Shown here in pieces: positions 62,787 through 64,000 of a stretch of 64,000 bases of DNA. The notes under the pieces were generated by a model, which worked only from the letters and a program-made list of their open reading frames with translations, was not told the origin of the DNA and made no database searches. This DNA is from Streptomyces griseoluteus (GTDB lineage Bacteria > Actinomycetota > Actinomycetes > Streptomycetales > Streptomycetaceae), in NCBI RefSeq assembly GCF_004784465.1, contig NZ_SRRU01000001.1, positions 868,001-932,000 of the forward strand, written 5' to 3'. The translations under genes and the position numbers were made by a program. Every line of letters begins with the position of its first letter. The stretch's first letter is position 1.

Positions 62787-64000
62787 GTGACTACCCAGCG
62801 CACCTCAGGGCGGGCCAAGCGGACCGCGGCCGCTGCCGCCGTGGTCGCCGCACTGCTGACCACGGCCGCGTGCGGCGGCGGCGACGACGGCGGTTCGAAG
62901 AACGGTGCGGCCGGCTTCGACGCGGCCAACAACAAGGTCGCCCAGGCGTCCGAGGCCAAGAAGGGCGGCACCCTGCGCTTCGGGTCCGTCCAGGACGCCG
63001 ACTCGTGGGACACCACCCGTGGCTACTACGGCTTCATGTGGAACTTCTCCCGCTACTACAGCCGCCAGCTCGTCACCAACAAGACCGAGGCCGGCGCCGC
63101 GGGTGCCGAGATCACCCCGGACCTCGCCACCGGTGTCGCCAAGGTCACCGACGACGGCAAGACCTACACGTACACCCTGCGTGACGGTGTGACGTGGGAG
63201 GACGGCAAGCCGATCACGTCGAAGGACGTCAAGTACGGCATCGAGCGCGTGTGGGCGCAGGACGTGCTCTCCGGCGGTCCGACCTACCTGAAGGAGGTCC
63301 TTGACCCCAAGGGTGAGTACAAGGGCCCCTACAAGGACAAGGCCAAGGACCACCTGGGTCTGAAGTCCATCAAGACCCCGGACGACAAGACCATCGTCTT
63401 CCACCTCCCGCAGGCCAACTCGGACTTCGAGGAGATGCTGGCGCTGACCTCGGGTTCCCCGGTCCGCCAGGACAAGGACACCAAGTCCAAGTACGGTCTG
63501 CACCCGTTCTCCTCGGGCCCGTACAAGTTCGCGTCCTACAGCCCCGGCAAGGACCTCAAGCTGGTCCGCAACGCCAACTGGAAGGCGTCCTCGGACCCCG
63601 TCCGCAAGGCGTACCCGGACGCGATCACCATCAAGTTCTTCTCCAACGCCAATGACCTGGACCAGCGTCTGATCAACGGCGACCTGGACATCGACCTGGC
63701 CCAGACCGGCATGTCGCCCCAGGGCCGCACGGTCGCCCTGAAGAAGCACAAGGGCAACCTGGACAACCCGGTCTCCGGTTACGTCCGTTACGCCGTCTTC
63801 CCGCAGAGCGTGAAGCCGTTCGACAACGAGCACTGCCGCAAGGCCGTGATCTACGGCGCCGACCACGTCTCGCTCCAGACCGCCCGTGGCGGCCCGGTCG
63901 CCGGCGGCGACATCGGCACCAACATGCTCCCGCCGTCGGTCCCCGGCGCCGAGGGCCAGAAGTACGACCCGTACGGGATCGCCGGTGCCAACAAGTCCGG
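62787..64000 (+). CDS. Oligopeptide ABC transporter substrate-binding lipoprotein, 3' partial
   Basis: GTG 62787 after GGAGG; the frame stays open to the right edge (about 404 codons). Signal sequence with a positive start, a hydrophobic core of Ala/Val/Leu and a lipobox ending TAAC-GGG near residue 30, so it is a membrane-anchored lipoprotein. Family SBP_bac_5: KGGTLRFGSVQDADSWD, LVTNKTEAG, WEDGKPITSKDVKYGIERV and SGPYKFASYSPGKDLKLVRN. It binds peptides outside the membrane for the DppC-like permease, 71 nt upstream. I recall S. coelicolor having this gene pair next to the gcv/glyA/sdaA block. Confidence 0.95.
   Translation, partial: MTTQRTSGRAKRTAAAAAVVAALLTTAACGGGDDGGSKNGAAGFDAANNKVAQASEAKKGGTLRFGSVQDADSWDTTRGYYGFMWNFSRYYSRQLVTNKTEAGAAGAEITPDLATGVAKVTDDGKTYTYTLRDGVTWEDGKPITSKDVKYGIERVWAQDVLSGGPTYLKEVLDPKGEYKGPYKDKAKDHLGLKSIKTPDDKTIVFHLPQANSDFEEMLALTSGSPVRQDKDTKSKYGLHPFSSGPYKFASYSPGKDLKLVRNANWKASSDPVRKAYPDAITIKFFSNANDLDQRLINGDLDIDLAQTGMSPQGRTVALKKHKGNLDNPVSGYVRYAVFPQSVKPFDNEHCRKAVIYGADHVSLQTARGGPVAGGDIGTNMLPPSVPGAEGQKYDPYGIAGANKS

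Overview
The window is very GC-rich, high-coding-density actinobacterial DNA, almost certainly from Streptomyces. Evidence for this is the strong GC bias at third codon positions, the frequent GTG/TTG starts, the long chains of ATGA/GTGA-overlapping genes, and the gcvT-gcvH-glyA-sdaA, SseB and oligopeptide-ABC genes on the right, which I recall as a conserved Streptomyces chromosomal block.

Positions 1-49533 hold a large, apparently uncharacterised nonribosomal peptide gene cluster, cut off at the left edge. A long plus-strand operon (1-34373) has a Cys-type alpha/beta hydrolase fragment, a stand-alone A-T didomain, a 38-codon small ORF, five multidomain NRPS proteins, and two tandem SyrP-type Fe(II)/2-oxoglutarate hydroxylases. 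It continues with an SbnA/SbnB-type pair for L-2,3-diaminopropionate (Dap), a LysA-like PLP decarboxylase, an AlaX-like tRNA-editing protein and a free-standing condensation domain. Reading A-domain specificity residues by eye against GrsA gives good matches for Glu (an A domain interrupted by an FkbM-type methyltransferase), Ser, a Dab/Dap-type diamino acid (last module) and Thr (a separate A-T protein). There is also a Val-like code and four odd codes. The last module ends in a thioesterase with Cys in place of the nucleophilic Ser. Dap plus Cys-TE is the logic of monobactam formation in sulfazecin. A C-T didomain without an A domain, a stand-alone Thr A-T and SyrP-like hydroxylases together recall syringomycin.

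Positions 34322-39506 (minus strand) hold an F420-type LLM oxidoreductase, a small helix-turn-helix protein, a zinc-ribbon protein, the Thr A-T didomain and a LuxR-type regulator. Divergent from the regulator, 39850-49533 is a second tightly coupled operon: ATP-grasp ligase, FAD amine oxidase, N-hydroxylating flavin monooxygenase, glutamine-synthetase-like ligase, peroxiredoxin, MFS exporter, a second ATP-grasp ligase and a glutathionylspermidine-synthase-like ATP-grasp protein. It looks like a self-contained route to an N-oxidised or N-N-containing amino acid or peptide plus its export.

From 49526 rightwards the content is ordinary chromosome: a PP2C phosphatase, an LLM oxidoreductase, formate dehydrogenase, a flavin-reductase-like protein, a MITE-like repeat with 22-bp inverted ends, and sdaA-glyA-gcvH-gcvT under a tandem glycine riboswitch. 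A P-loop ATPase, two SseB-family proteins and the start of an oligopeptide ABC transporter (cut by the right edge) follow. No rRNA, tRNA, CRISPR array, integrase or full insertion sequence was seen.
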